DNA of 64,000 nucleotides, from positions 31,835,541 to 31,899,540 of the forward strand of contig CM034539.1 in assembly GCA_020002185.1 (NCBI GenBank). Reading direction: 5' to 3'. The notes under the pieces were generated by a model that searched no databases, was not told the origin of the DNA, and saw nothing but the letters and a program-made list of their open reading frames with translations. Positions within the stretch are counted from its first letter, which is position 1; the number at the start of each line of letters is the position of its first letter. Shown in pieces: positions 11,458 through 22,480 of the stretch. The DNA comes from Paraescarpia echinospica (lineage: Eukaryota > Annelida > Polychaeta > Sabellida > Siboglinidae). The translations under genes were made by a program, and so were the position numbers.

Positions 11458-14400
11458 GTGCGTCACAGACTTTAATTAACTAATTTATTTTGTGCTAGCA
11501 ACAGACAGGTGTTTAATAGATTTCTGTTGTTGTTGGACAATGAATCGTGGTTGATGTGTAGAATAGAAGTATAATTATTTTAACTTGCGGACGCGGTTAT
11601 GCCTACGGATATAATATGAACATAGAAAGCGGTTCTCAGATAAACAGTTATTGATGGCACAATTAAGAGCATTGTCAATTTGCCCATCCATTACTTAATC
11701 TCTGATATTGATAGAAACGGCAGCTTCGGTGGATCCATGCACGGTGCGTCAGAGACTTTAATTAACAATATTTTACAACATATTTATTTTGTGATAGCAA
11801 CACACAGGTGTTTAATAGATTTTTGTTATTACTGCATAAAGCATCGTTTATGTGTAAAAAAGAAGTATAATTATTTTAACTTGCTGAGTGACCGTGTTTT
11901 GCACGCGTGAAAAGGCAGCCAATAATCCATTGTGTACAATGATGCGGTTATTCCTACGGATATAATATGAACATAGAAAGCGGTTCTCAAATAAATAGTT
12001 ATTGTTGGCATAATTAAGAGCTTTGTCAATTTGCCCATCCATTACTTAATCTCCACCACTTTAATCCGGCCCACCCCAATAATCAAGGGCATTTTTAAAA
12101 ATCTGAACCTTTCCCCTGATTCCTGCGACACACCGGCTTAGTTTTGCATTAAAACGCCCTTGGCCACGATTAAACTCGCGACAAAGCCAATATGTCAGCA
12201 CTGCAACATAGACAACGTAGACATAACGCAACCAACGACTCAAGTACATTTACAAAATAAATAATAAACAGAATAGGTCCCTAATTTATAATTGTAGGTG
12301 TGGGCTTAATAAATGTTAGATATGTATTACAATATGGTATATAGGTGCGCTTAGCCATGCATAAGCCTAAGCTAAGCATGTGGAGTCCAATAAAGAAATG
12401 TGTATTGCACCGTTATTGCGCCTCGCTGCAACGCTGTAGATTAACAACGAGCAAGTCGTAGGTCTTCTTAAAAGTCGTCAAGCATGCACAGGGGCCTACA
12501 TGTAATTTACAACTCAACTTTTTTTATTGGCATGTGTTCCTAAAAGTTGTAGCTATAACTCTGTATAGTTGCATTTGAATTGCCATAACTATTTATGTAC
12601 GAAATAATACGGGGTTTGTACTTACGCGAAATATCCATGTTTGGCGTTCATACGCGAAGTTGAACTGCAGATCCCGCATAAACCTCTGATTGGAACGCAA
12701 ATGCTGTGACGTAGAACAAAATTAACTTTGCGTATGTTTTTGGCGTCAGGTTTGTGCTTATTGCGTTAATTAATCTCACTCCGGCGCCAATGTAGGTCTT
12801 TAGCAAAACCTCAAGAGAGGTGCAACTGTAGGTTTTGCACCCCCCTAGACTAACATCTCTGGATCCATCCGTTTATGTTGAGCCTAGATAGTCATTAAAC
12901 ATGTACCCTGAATTGATTGCACTAGAACAAGCAATTTAAACAAGCAATTTTTTTCGATGAAACAAATTCGAAGTATTTTCCAATTATCTATCAAGTAAAA
13001 CATGTCAACTTGTTAATAATGATCGTCTTCGTCATTGCAGAAAAAGAGATGTCCAAGAGGCAAGATATGCGTATCCGTCGTGTCGCCTTGCAAAAATCAC
13101 CCTTGCGCTCGGGTCGCCAAATGTCTACCAGCAAGTAAGTGGTTGTCACTGGGCGATAATGGGTCAGACCAATTATGTCAAATTATCATCATAAATCTTC
13201 TGTGCGCGTATGCGAGTGTGTGTATGCACATGTGTGCATTTGCATCAGGTGTGTATACACACTCGCGCACAACACGCGCACACGCACACACGAATATATG
13301 TATATACTCGCTATATACGCACGTACATACAAGTGTATATATATATACACATTATATATATATGTATATACATACATGCGCACGCACACGCACGCACGCA
13401 CACGCACCCCGAAACACACAGCAAACACATGTATTCCATCACGTGTTATTTTTTGTTATCACTCAGACACGCCCAGCCTGTGTCCAAGAGTGTTCTGTGC
13501 TCTGCAGTGCCAGAAAGGTTATTTGAGGAGGTATGACCACAACGGATGCATGACGTGCACCTGCTACAAGCCTTGCGAGGTAAGGTGATTTTTCGCGTAT
13601 TGCATCGTCGCCATGATGGTGCTAGGTTTAATTTAAATACACTCTAACCATGTCTTCATTTAGAACAGTTGACAATGTCACCCGTAGTCGCCCGCAGAAG
13701 CCGTCCTTGTTTGGTCTGGAGTATTTGTTAATTACAAGTTGAGCCGTGATGTTCGGAGGTAATCGTAACATGTGTCCGAAAAGTCGCCACCGAGCTTTCC
13801 GGACCAACCGGGTGATCGGCTCGCAGTAACATTGGCGATACAAGGTCTCGATCTGGTGTCATCTTCTGGGGTAGTGAAAGCCAACGATCTGAGGCAAGTG
13901 TTGGCGATGGTACGAACCCGTAAGACCAAATGTACCCATGTTGTACGTCAATACAGGCACAACGAATGATGCATGCGCGTCAATCTAAACTGATTCCGCC
14001 TAAACCAGACTGTCCACATCATACGAAACATTGCATTTGCGAGCTGTTTACGGCGTGCAACATCCTCTGTATATTATTTGCGGAATTTATTTACGATGGA
14101 AAAATACCCACGGTGGAAGAGATATCCGGGGTGAAGGATATACCCACGGTAGACAAATTGACACACCTCGTTAAAGGGACAAGGTTTCTGTTTCTTTCTA
14201 CCCGGAATTAGCGGGCATAGTAATTTGTAACAGGAAGTCTGCTGAGTAGAACCTGGTGAAATTGAACAGGAGCGGGCATAGCAGTTAATTAATCCAGACT
14301 CGGCCGTATTGCCAATAAAGCTTGTTTTAAAACTAGATTTTTGTTTACTATTTGAACCTGTTCTCGTGGTCATACCTTCAAACTGCGACCGTTGTTACTG

Positions 14401-16592
14401 GCTTACTAAACATAACTTGGCAGGCAGTATACCTTCAACATGTTTAGTATAATCTTAAGAACATTATATTAATTAGTAAATGAAAAACTAGGAACATACT
14501 GCATCCGTTTAATGTTCCAGTTCCACGTATTATACAATCACGTATTGACGTAAATGATCATATGGCAATACGCGTGCGCGGTGTGTGCGTGTGTGTGTGA
14601 GTCAGTCTGTGTGTGTTTGCGTGCGTGCATGCGTGTGGTGTGTGTGTATAATACATTTAAAATCATTCGTGACTAAACGTGATTATGTGTGTTTTTCTTT
14701 TGTTGCGAAGGGGGTTAGCGTGTCACCGCAGAAGGAATGTCTGGCAAAGTACAGTCTCTATGGGAGTCGCGTAGTCTATAAGAGTAAGTAAAGATGACTC
14801 ATTTGGAATTTGAATAATGTGATTGACTCCTGGATATTTGAGAAAATGTTACTTATGTAGAATTTAGAGAGTTTGAGTATGTTGGCACTTACTATCTGTC
14901 TCGTGATACTTATTGTTACTTATTATCTTTCTTGTTTGTTTCCCGTAATCGCTACTATCTATATGTAGGTTGCATAATTATATATATATGGCTATATATA
15001 TATATATGCAGGTTACACACACACAGCTGTATATATAATTTATAAGTAATACATTACATATCATTATATATATATACATTGTAAGTAATATATTTGATAT
15101 TGTGCATTTCAGATAAGAGGAAGTGCTACGCCAACGGTGACCCCCACTATTACACGTTTGATGGCGCGGTGATTCACTATATGGGCACCGGTCCATTCAC
15201 CATGTCCCAACGGTCGGTGATGTGCCCCAACTTACAAGATTTTCAAGTGATAGGGTACCACCAAAATATGGCCAACCCAGCTGTCTCTTATCTTATGTGG
15301 ATCGAGCTCCGCGTCATATATTCACCGACTGTGCAAACGTGGGTGAAAATAGGGTCAGCTCTTCAAATCTGGGTGAGTATTTGGTTACTCATTGACTTCA
15401 TCAGAAAATTATATTGATCATTCCACAGATTTTTTTGGCGCATGGACTTCTGTAGAATATGTTGTACTAAAGCATTCAATAGAAAGTATTCTATAGATTT
15501 AAATAACATCCTAATATTTGTGGATATATTTCTAAGAAATATTTTGTAGTATAAAATTAACATAATCTTTATTGCTTGGTAAGAACAATTATTTTTACAA
15601 CAAATTGTTTGCATTAATCCGCTCAAAACACTAAAAAACACACATTTCTAATTGCAACTATTACATAATAATTATCGCTACCAGTCTGGTATTGACAGCA
15701 AAGCGAGCTTACACGTTTTCGATTTTATAATTGTTACGTAAGGTTTGCGCAGAGACACCCATCCCGACGTAACGGTTAGTCACGCACACCCGAAGGCCAC
15801 ACCTGTAAGCGTGGAGTACTACACGGATAATCCCCTCAGCATTAATAGGAGCAACATTGCATAACCAGAAAAATGTGGTGCATGTCTAGTATGCCATTAC
15901 GAAGACATTCACGACCAAATGTTTTATTTCACTGATACAGGTGACCTTGAACCTGGGGACCCCGGTCCTGTTCAATGTTGGTGACCCCATGCCACCAGGA
16001 ATCTCCACCATCAACACAGTCACGGGGGTAGTGGAGAGTAACTTTGGCGTCGTTGTTCAATTTGACGGCGTACACGAAGGAACTATATGGATCCCGCTAT
16101 TATACAATAATTGTGTTGACGGTAAGAAGTGTGAAGGATATATATTCATAAACATCATTGTAAATTATTCGGTATGTACATATGTAGTATGGTATTCACA
16201 TGTTGTAGTACTATCTTCGTTATTATTATTCGAACAGCGTTATATCATTTCATTGCCGATGACATGTGACAGGGAATTTAGCTTACGGGTTCGATAGAAT
16301 AAATGGTTTACAACATTAAGTCCAGAATAATTAATTGCCATGCTATACCGGGTATTATTTATTCAGATAATTACATATATGATACTAATTAAATGAAGGA
16401 TAAACACATAATTAATTATTATTTCCCAGGTTTGTGTGGAAACGCTGATGCTATTGCGACGAACGACATGGTCAACCACTTTAAAGTTGATTGTGGTTCT
16501 CTGCCAGAGAACAAAAAGTACTGGTGTGTCGGCAATAGCTGGCGTGTTGGCGGGCCAACTGATCACGAGCAGTGAGTGTGCTTCTTAAAATG

Positions 16593-16626
<34 letters not shown>

Positions 16627-19430
16627 ATGTGTGCCTGCGTTCGTGCGCGTGTGAGTAAGTGTGTGTGTGTGTGTGCGTATGTGTGCATGCGTTCGTGCGC
16701 GCGTGAGTAAGTGTGCGTGTGTGAATGTGCGCGGGTTGCAGCGTGCGTGCGTATCTGTGTGTATGTATGTATGCATGCATTTATGCACGTATGCACGTAT
16801 GCATACATGCATGTATGCATACGTGCATGTATGCATGTATGTATGTAACGAAAACCTTTGGTTCAAATCGGTCATGCAACAACACAACAAATGGAATATG
16901 CCAATGCCACGTTTTATCCAACAAAGCTACGGCGACTCTACTTCGCTCTGTCAGCCACGCACTCCTCACTTTCTACTGTCAACGCCGAGCTCCAACTTTT
17001 CACTGCCGGCCTGCCGCTGTCTCCCAGTCACTGTAGGCAACGTCCTGTCTATTCTCAGCCACCACATGTGGCTTGTTGCATTGACCTATAAACTATACTC
17101 CATCCGCTAGGTCCACCTGCTGCTCCCCAGTTAAAACTAGGCCGTCCAAACGCTGTTTCGCACTGTGATGTACCATGTTTTAGAACGGTGGATAAGGTGA
17201 AGCTAACTTGCACCGCAAGGAATAAGAGGAAATTCAACGGTCTCAAGTACTGCGGAGCCCTTATCAACAAGAGAGGCCCATTTCGCAAGTGTCTTAGGAA
17301 GAAGGTAAGTACATTGTTGGGTACCGGATTCATCGCTGAAATAAAACAGAAAAAACGTGAATATATTATAGTTTAAGTCGAAATTCCTTGGATCCTTGAA
17401 ATATTATACACATTGAACACTGGATGTATTCAACGGGAAACCTTCAATTTAAATTATAAAAAAGAATGCACGTAACTGGATTAAGACCTATCTGGTGACC
17501 TATATATCTTGTTCTGTCCCGCAGTTTAAAATCGGACAGAATTCCTACAGCAGCTGCATGTTTGACACTTGTGCAAACCAGGTAAGTTATATCGATTTAC
17601 GAAGTGTGCGTGTATACTGTGTATGCGTGCGTGGCTATGCGCGCGCATTTGCGTGCGCGTCTGTGGTTGTGTGCGCGCATGCTATCTATCGCAATCTTTT
17701 TCCATTCTCTCCACTACTGTCGGCCGTTCATCATTGCTCTTTTGTTGGTTTCCCTTCTACACATACCTTGTGCATTTGTGGACAATCTCTCCTCTCTCGT
17801 TCTCAAGTCCAGTAGTGGGTGCGGAAAGGTTCCAAAGGTATTCTAATGTATTTCCGAATAGCGGTTACCAATTTAATTATTAGTTTATTTATAGAAACAT
17901 TAGACGTATGCCTACACAGATGGCCTTAAATGTAACAAGATGCTATTTATCTTAAATGACAACCTTGGACGCTACAACGTATACCCCCAAACCACTGCAC
18001 AGTCTATACGCTAGGTATTTATCATAGCCATGAACGTATTATCGTTGTACGAACATACGAACTAGGGCCTATTCATGAATATATAGTGGTGCTCTCTGGA
18101 GAGTGGTTCACCATTCAATTCACCCACTGTGTCCATGTGTACGCAGCAAACACACATGTGAATAACTCGAAATAACTACTTTAAAAAATCATCGTCAAGT
18201 GGTAGACCACGGGACAATGGTTCAGGAACCTAGGTACCCGGGAGGAGATTCTCTCAGACTGCCCCACAGCGTTAGCGTACATTAGTTTGTTGATTCTGAT
18301 ACTAATACCTTTATTTACTTTGCTTTACCAGAGGGACACCCAGCTGGCGAAGAAACTTGCTTGCGAGAGCGTGGAGGCTTTCGCTAGAGACTGTGGGAAA
18401 CTCGTCCAAAGGAACTGGAGGACAAAAACGGGATGTCGTAAGTTCAAACACGTACATTCGCATGTGCCGCATGCGACGTGTCACCATCGTTTATTATCAT
18501 CATCATCATCATCGTACAGCCGTAATGTCCCGTGGTTGGGCGAAGACCTCAGCATGTCGTTTCCAAATATGCCTGTCTTGCGCTATCCTCTGCCAGATGG
18601 TGCCCTTCCAGTACTCCAGGTTGTGATACGCGGTGTCCGTCGGTTAACTCGTAGTCTGCTGACTGCCCAGGTCCACTTCTGTCGTCTAATTTGTTCTATC
18701 ACGTCTATGACCTATGTCTTCTCCCTTACCCAGATGGTTGTTTTTCTCTCCCGAAATTTGATGTTTAACATCCTTCTTTCCATCTTTGTTTATGTGTTTA
18801 TAGTTTGTGATTATAAAGACCGAATGCGTAACAGAAATGGACAAAAGTGGTTGAAATGTATTTTCGCCCAACTTTTAAGTCGGTTTGCCCATTATTGTTA
18901 TGTACTGATGTCAGTTCATTGTCACGTGCACTTCGGCATGGTTCAAAAATATTGCGAACATGGTTTCGGGCTGTTTAAAACGCACGCTGGTGGTGAGAAC
19001 AGCGTGCACATTGTAGTATAATAACTCCATTATATTACTAAATGTATATAAAAAGGAACAACTAAGGTACGTTTAATAAAATAATAAATCACTCCTCATG
19101 CGCCTGCGCATACACACGCGCGCGTACGCACACACACACACATGTACGCACGCCTGCACGCACACACAACATTTATTTTCTACACTCACCTCGCACACGT
19201 CTCTGTCGTCTGCAAGGTGTTGTGTCGTGTTTGCAGTGTGTCCTGGTGATCTCGTGTGGACGACGTGTGGACGGCAGTGCACTCGCACTTGCCGTAAGCC
19301 AGTCATCAACTGCAGCTTCAAATGTGTCGCGAGGTGCCAATGTCCTCGATCCAGACCCTTCCAGGAAGGCAAAAGCTGCCTTGACATGGACACGTGCAAG
19401 AGGTTGAAATTCTGGCCGCAACCGGTCTAA
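11380..19430 (+). CDS. gene A: secreted antistasin-like / VWD / C8 / TIL protein, 472 aa, 11 exons
   Basis: Exons are 11380-11457, 13041-13134, 13467-13579, 14711-14783, 15113-15372, 15941-16121, 16430-16571, 17184-17304, 17525-17581, 18332-18437 and 19237-19430. They sum to 1419 bases with every splice phase matching and a single terminal TAA. Domain order by residue: signal peptide 1-21; Cys-rich antistasin-like module 25-95; VWD 120-313; C8 about 314-408; TIL-like Cys-rich tail 409-472. In known families VWD-C8-TIL is a structural and multimerising unit of mucin, zonadhesin and SCO-spondin proteins. TIL and antistasin modules often inhibit serine proteases. Here one VWD-C8-TIL unit stands alone behind an antistasin-like head, so a small secreted matrix or mucus protein, or a protease inhibitor, is my inference. 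Introns hold LINE relics and microsatellites. The exon-8 acceptor choice is discussed with the C8 entry. Confidence 0.82.
11440..12050 (+). repeat. tandem duplication covering the 3' half of exon 1 plus intron 1
   Basis: Segments 11432-11705 and 11717-12055 share 'cggcagcttcggtggatcca', the donor GTGCGTCA, 'ggtgtttaatagat', 'ggatataatatgaacatag' and 'caatttgcccatccattac'. The second copy retains the last codons of exon 1 and its donor but no start codon or acceptor, so it is a decoy donor inside intron 1. Confidence 0.8.
12056..13040. other. remainder of intron 1 of gene A
   Basis: No gene is visible. The first 150 bases are paralogous to about 47835-47960. The acceptor is cgtcattgcag, ending at 13040. 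Confidence 0.6.
13041..13579 (+). CDS. gene A exons 2-3: antistasin-like cysteine module
   Basis: Exon 2 (13041-13134, ends phase 1, donor GTAAGT) encodes KKRCPRGKICVSVVSPCKNH and then PCARVAKCLPA. Exon 3 (13467-13579, donor GTAAGG) encodes a block with Cys spacing C-x4-C-x3-C-x10-C-x2-C-x-C, starting CPRVFCALQCQKGYLRRYDH and ending GCMTCTCYKPCE. The 'C..C..GY..D..GC..C.C' pattern is the antistasin-family signature seen in small serine-protease inhibitors. Exon 2 may be a separate Cys-knot-like module. Confidence 0.7.
13655..13860 (-). mobile_element. non-LTR retrotransposon ORF2 3' relic in intron 3
   Basis: The minus strand reads ITRLVRKARWRLFGHMLRLP. This is the 'R+xRxxGHxxRxP' motif that sits after the reverse transcriptase domain in many LINE ORF2 proteins. 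The copy is short and degenerate. Confidence 0.6.
14711..14783 (+). CDS. gene A exon 4: linker
   Basis: The acceptor is gttgcgaag at 14710 and the donor GTAAGT at 14784. It starts in phase 0 and ends in phase 1. It encodes GVSVSPQKECLAKYSLYGSR and then VVYK, a short linker with one cysteine between the antistasin-like and VWD modules. The acceptor is preceded by a good pyrimidine tract (tttttcttttgttgcgaag). Confidence 0.65.
15113..16571 (+). CDS. gene A exons 5-7: von Willebrand factor type D domain
   Basis: Exon 5 (15113-15372) opens the domain with CYANGDPHYYTFDGAVIHYM, the hallmark C-x-x-xGDPHYxTFDG motif with its calcium-binding aspartate. Exon 6 (15941-16121) carries FGVVVQFDGVHEGTIWIPLL and NNCVDG. 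Exon 7 (16430-16571) carries GLCGNADAIATNDM and then YWCVGNSWRVGG, which match the 'GLCGN.ngd..nD' and 'f.nSW.v' end motifs of VWD. Phases are 0, 1 and 2 at the three donors. Length (about 190 residues) is normal for the family. Confidence 0.88.
16596..16850. repeat. (TG)n / (TGCA,TGTA)n microsatellite in intron 7
   Basis: TG repeats pass into ATGCATGTATG-type tetranucleotides. The corresponding tract at 60945-61110 is much shorter (about 80 bases of contraction), which is the main length difference between the two copies. Confidence 0.9.
17184..18437 (+). CDS. gene A exons 8-10: C8 domain
   Basis: Exon 8 (17184-17304) joins exon 7 in phase 2 through the acceptor gtaccatgttttag. The more obvious acceptor at 17110 gives an in-frame stop, so I chose 17183/17184. 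It encodes LKYCGALINKRGPFRKC. Exon 9 (17525-17581) encodes FKIGQNSYSSCMFDTCANQ. Exon 10 (18332-18437) encodes ACESVEAFARDCGKLVQRNW and RTKTGC. Together these give the C8 pattern: C-G-x-L...GPF..C, then sC.fD.C, then aCe....fa..C, then W+..tgC. Confidence 0.85.
18087..18245 (+). repeat. dispersed repeat in intron 9, paralogous to 3389-3560
   Basis: It shares several blocks with the sequence that abuts the 40-bp minisatellite. It ends with aacctaggtacccgggagga, which is close to the first half of that minisatellite's unit (aaccttggcacctgggagga). Confidence 0.6.
18500..18800 (-). mobile_element. non-LTR retrotransposon ORF2 C-terminal relic in intron 10
   Basis: The minus strand reads VIDVIEQIRRQKWTWAVSRL and further downstream shows 'RTPRITTWS' and 'LRSSPNHGTLRLYDDDDD'. 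These resemble the C-terminus of endonuclease-reverse transcriptase LINE proteins with a (GAT)n tail. Internal stops are present. The same relic is at 62772-63070. Confidence 0.7.
19237..19430 (+). CDS. gene A exon 11: TIL-like cysteine-rich tail and stop
   Basis: The acceptor is cgtgtttgcag at 19236. The exon encodes CPGDLVWTTCGRQCTRTCRK and then C-rich 'NCSFKCVARCQCPRSRPFQE', with ten or more cysteines, and stops with TAA. The spacing (C..G..w..C...C..tC......C...C...C.Cp.g..) is that of TIL (trypsin-inhibitor-like) domains, which follow VWD-C8 in mucin-type proteins. Confidence 0.85.
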
Positions 19431-19536
19431 TGAGTCGGTATCGTCGAAACTCTTGAAGAAGATCGACGACGCCCGTCATTTTCCTAGAATGCCTGTCTTT
19501 TCCGTGGTCTGACAAACCATCATTAGACATGCGCTT

Positions 19537-19542
19537 AATAAA
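19537..19542 (+). promoter_or_regulatory. poly(A) signal of gene A
   Basis: AATAAA lies 107 bases after the stop codon, the first such hexamer in the 3' flank. Confidence 0.6.
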
Positions 19543-20083
19543 GATGTACTTATTGTTTCATAAACGACTGTAATTGCAGCCTATACCATGAACAGTAACC
19601 GCTTACTATTGTTATCCAAGCTAACATGAATGCCACTGACTCAATGTACGCCTGTACCGAGAACTTCATTGTGTAACGATAATAAAATATAACCAATGAA
19701 TTGACACTCCGTTGTATTTATATGGTGGAAAGTAGCGATGTGTAGCGGTACGCCTAAACTTGCTTTTCCTATTAGTAGGCTCAGACGTTAGTAAAATTTC
19801 AAAAACGAGGAGGTTACAAGAGCCAAGGCTAGGCGCCCATTAATTGTTCAGCTAAACAGTAATTGCACTAAAGGTAACGCAGGAAAACACTATTTAAACA
19901 TCCATTATGGGGCTTTGGTTCAAACCCCCTTTCGTACCACAAATGTTTCCTCTGAAGGGACTTTGATTAACCATTAAAAAGTGTCAGACAAAGACACGAT
20001 AGTTGTTTTCGTGTTAATAAGTTTAATAAAATACTGTGCGTTGAACCTACGTAGACAACAGGCTTATGAATGAATGAAAATTT

Positions 20084-20329
20084 AAAGCTAGGATTCCATA
20101 TGTGCGGAACCGCGTAGGAAACGAGAGTGGTATGGGGAATACCTCTGTAGTGACGTCACTACTGGGAATTTCCTATCCGATTCCTGTGCAGATACAGTTC
20201 GAATCGCTGCATGGAGCGATTCAATTCGCTACAGTCGCATTAAAAAACTCCAATGTATTTCCACTGTGCAATGAATTCGTTGTTTGCCGCATACGCATGC
20301 CGTATACGTACATATGGAATCCTAGCTTT
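20084..20329. mobile_element. MITE with 20-bp perfect terminal inverted repeats
   Basis: It starts AAAGCTAGGATTCCATATGT and ends with its exact reverse complement. It is 246 bp long with no coding capacity. The interior contains the palindrome AGTGACGTCACT. The flanks (TTAA-like left, TTAT right) allow a short TA-rich target duplication, but I cannot fix its length. Its inverted copy is at about 58703-58948. Confidence 0.75.
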
Positions 20330-20381
20330 ATTCAAAATATATATTTTAGAAAAACGTCCATATTCGATGACAATCACCAAG

Positions 20382-20464
20382 TCTCACTCACTCACTCACT
20401 CACTCACTCACTCACTCACTCACTCACTCACTCACTCACTCACTCACTCACTCACTCACTCACG

Positions 20465-20510
<46 letters not shown>

Positions 20511-20545
20511 CACACTCACTTACGCACTCATTCACTCATCCAGTC
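20382..20545. repeat. (CACT)n then (CAAT)n microsatellite
   Basis: About 80 bp of CACT passes directly into about 50 bp of CAAT. The inverted copy (58540-58650) has almost lost the CAAT part. Confidence 0.95.
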
Positions 20546-20619
20546 ACCTACTCAATGTTCCATCCCTGTTATTATAATAGGCTAGTTTTGTTTTTAGGCC
20601 TCTATATTTATAAGTGATA

Positions 20620-20814
20620 CTATACTAAGCACGAAGTTAGGACTGTGTCCGGACCACATTTGCACTGCTCGGGCGAATTGCCGAGCAACTTGTCGCTTAG
20701 TGTCGACTTTGGCACTGAGAACATTTCCGCCGTTCTCCGCACCCCCATGCCCTGGGTAGGACAGTCATCCAGGGTGGCCGCCATTTGCTCCTTTGCATAG
20801 TTGTATTTTGACAT
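20620..20814 (-). pseudogene. pogo/pipsqueak-type helix-turn-helix fragment
   Basis: The fragment encodes MSKYNYAKEQMAATLDDCPT, then MGVRRTAEMFSVPKSTLSDK and GPDTVLT. This matches the psq/CENP-B-like N-terminal HTH of pogo-class transposases and jerky-like genes (Y-x-x-E-x-M, 'AAelfgVPkSTL.d', 'GP.tvLt'). No DDE domain follows, so it is an isolated N-terminal exon. The inverted copy at 58245-58439 differs at a few residues. Confidence 0.65.
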
Positions 20815-21464
20815 GATATGTTGACATAATGCAAGCTTAGAATACTTCGTAGTTTATGTATTAATCGGGAGAATATCACAACCAGCTTATTTTTTATTTT
20901 AAACTACAGCCCTAAAATACTTACGGGACATAAGCACCTTGAACGGAGCTGCACGAAAACTGGATGGTAATCGGACAACCCCATCCGTCGCGTCCGGTTT
21001 CTGGTTACGTTATTTCAAAAAGCCCCACAAACGACACACCACTTGCGTCACTTATTACGCTTTACGTTGCGTGAACACGTAGTGCAAAACGTGCACCTCA
21101 AAACTGCATCCAGTGTGTTCTCTATGTATTCATAATGTCATTCTATAATTACATGGTAACGTTAATCAAACACTAATAAGAACTATTGCAGCCGGACACT
21201 TGCACCCCTACTTACCGATTTCAAACTGTACAGCGCGATTTGACAAGTGCGTCCAGTGTCCTCCACGTGGCGTCACCCAGGCAACAATATTATCTACCAG
21301 GTGGCGTAACCAACACGTAGAATTAAAGAAGAAATACGTACGGTTGTTGTGTTGTGCGCTCGCGTTGTGTATACCTAAAAACTTGTTTTATTTGTTATTC
21401 GTCGTTAAATTAGTTTAGTTATATTATTTGTTGTAAGTTACGGATTTAGTGTAGTTAGATCATT

Positions 21465-21890
21465 ATGTCGTTCGGATACTTGGAAGGTTTGAGTTATTCC
21501 GACCGAGCGCGTTACATGTCAAAACTGACAGCGCTGTCTGCGGGAACCTGTCCGTACAATATTCCCGCAGGTTCGTGGGTAGACGATCCCACGAAATGGC
21601 CAGAGATCGAATGGCCTGATGTATCGTACTACCTAATCGAGACACCAGGCGTATTCACGAGAGAGTCTGTGAGAAATCGACGGAGTCTCGAGGCTCACAA
21701 CCAGTTTGAGTCTGGTTGGGTGAAAACCGTGCTTTACTACAAGCCAACTGACACTGACAGCCCTCAATGCATTCTCAAGGCAGACGTCACTCCATCGCAG
21801 AGGGTTAACGACACACCGCACCATCCCTGGATAGGTTTACACGAGAAGGACAGGGTTGTGACAGCAGCACACTGTGATTGTATGGCTGGG
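21465..21890 (+). pseudogene. SWIM-protein exon 1 of a deleted THAP/YqaJ-type transposon
   Basis: The ATG at 21465 starts MSFGYLEGLSYSDRARYMSK. The frame runs to AAHCDCMAG, the first half of a SWIM zinc finger (C-x-C), and stops at the donor GG|GTAAGT. It is homologous to 49388-49715 (shared 'sLEAhNQ.eSGW'). The second half of the finger is in the next exon. The YqaJ nuclease and PHD parts found in the long relative at 49.4-51.3 kb are missing because of the internal deletion. Confidence 0.7.
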
Positions 21891-22318
21891 TAAGTATGCA
21901 CACTGAATCTTTAAAAAAAAAAAATTATGCTGACAATGAGAAATGTGTTGCAATAAAGCCAAAATATTGGGAAACATGACCCATCAACATGGTGGAGAGA
22001 TGCTATAAGTATGGTTAAGCTTGCTTTTAGCCCATGCACGTCCAGTTATAATCATATTTTACTATAGCAGGTTTTATTGTACGTATCATTATATTTATTT
22101 ATGTATGTGAACCTGATGAACTGTCAGTATTCCGAGTTATTCTTGGCAGTGTTTATTACGGCCTACGTGCATGCGTTGGTGTTTGGATTATTTCAATTAT
22201 TGCTCTACTGTGATCAATATAAAAAGTGTTTTTATATCACAGAAGACCAATAATTTATTTTAGTAATCAAAATGAAATTGTTTACATGCATTTATTTATT
22301 ACGTTGTTCTGTTTCAGA

Positions 22319-22480
22319 CCCGGTGAATCATGTTCACATGTAGCAGCACTGCTGTTCAAGGTGGAAGCGGCAGTAAGTCTCGGGTACACCAGACGTGCAT
22401 GTACTGAGTTGCCATGCTACTGGAACAACGACTTCGTGAAGAAGGTGAAACCAGCTCCAGTGCACGTCGTGTGGTTGGTG
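22319..22480 (+). pseudogene. SWIM-protein exon 2, truncated at the deletion junction
   Basis: The acceptor is ttctgtttcag. It encodes PGESCSHVAALLFKVEAAVS, completing the C-x-H half of the SWIM finger, then CTELPCYWNN. At about 22470-22480 it runs into sequence that, on the other strand, is the middle of the DDE transposase. The two convergent genes have therefore been fused tail to tail by a deletion. Confidence 0.65.

Noticed and set aside
17111..17183. Exon 8 starting at 17111
   Set aside because: In the phase set by exon 7 it gives TGA after about 20 codons. The start at 17184 keeps the C8 frame and the 1419-base total.
18287..19021. 244-codon open frame through exon 10 and intron 10
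   Set aside because: It reads through a good GTAAGT donor into the antisense strand of a LINE relic. Only the 106-base exon is supported. The same applies at 62555-63292.
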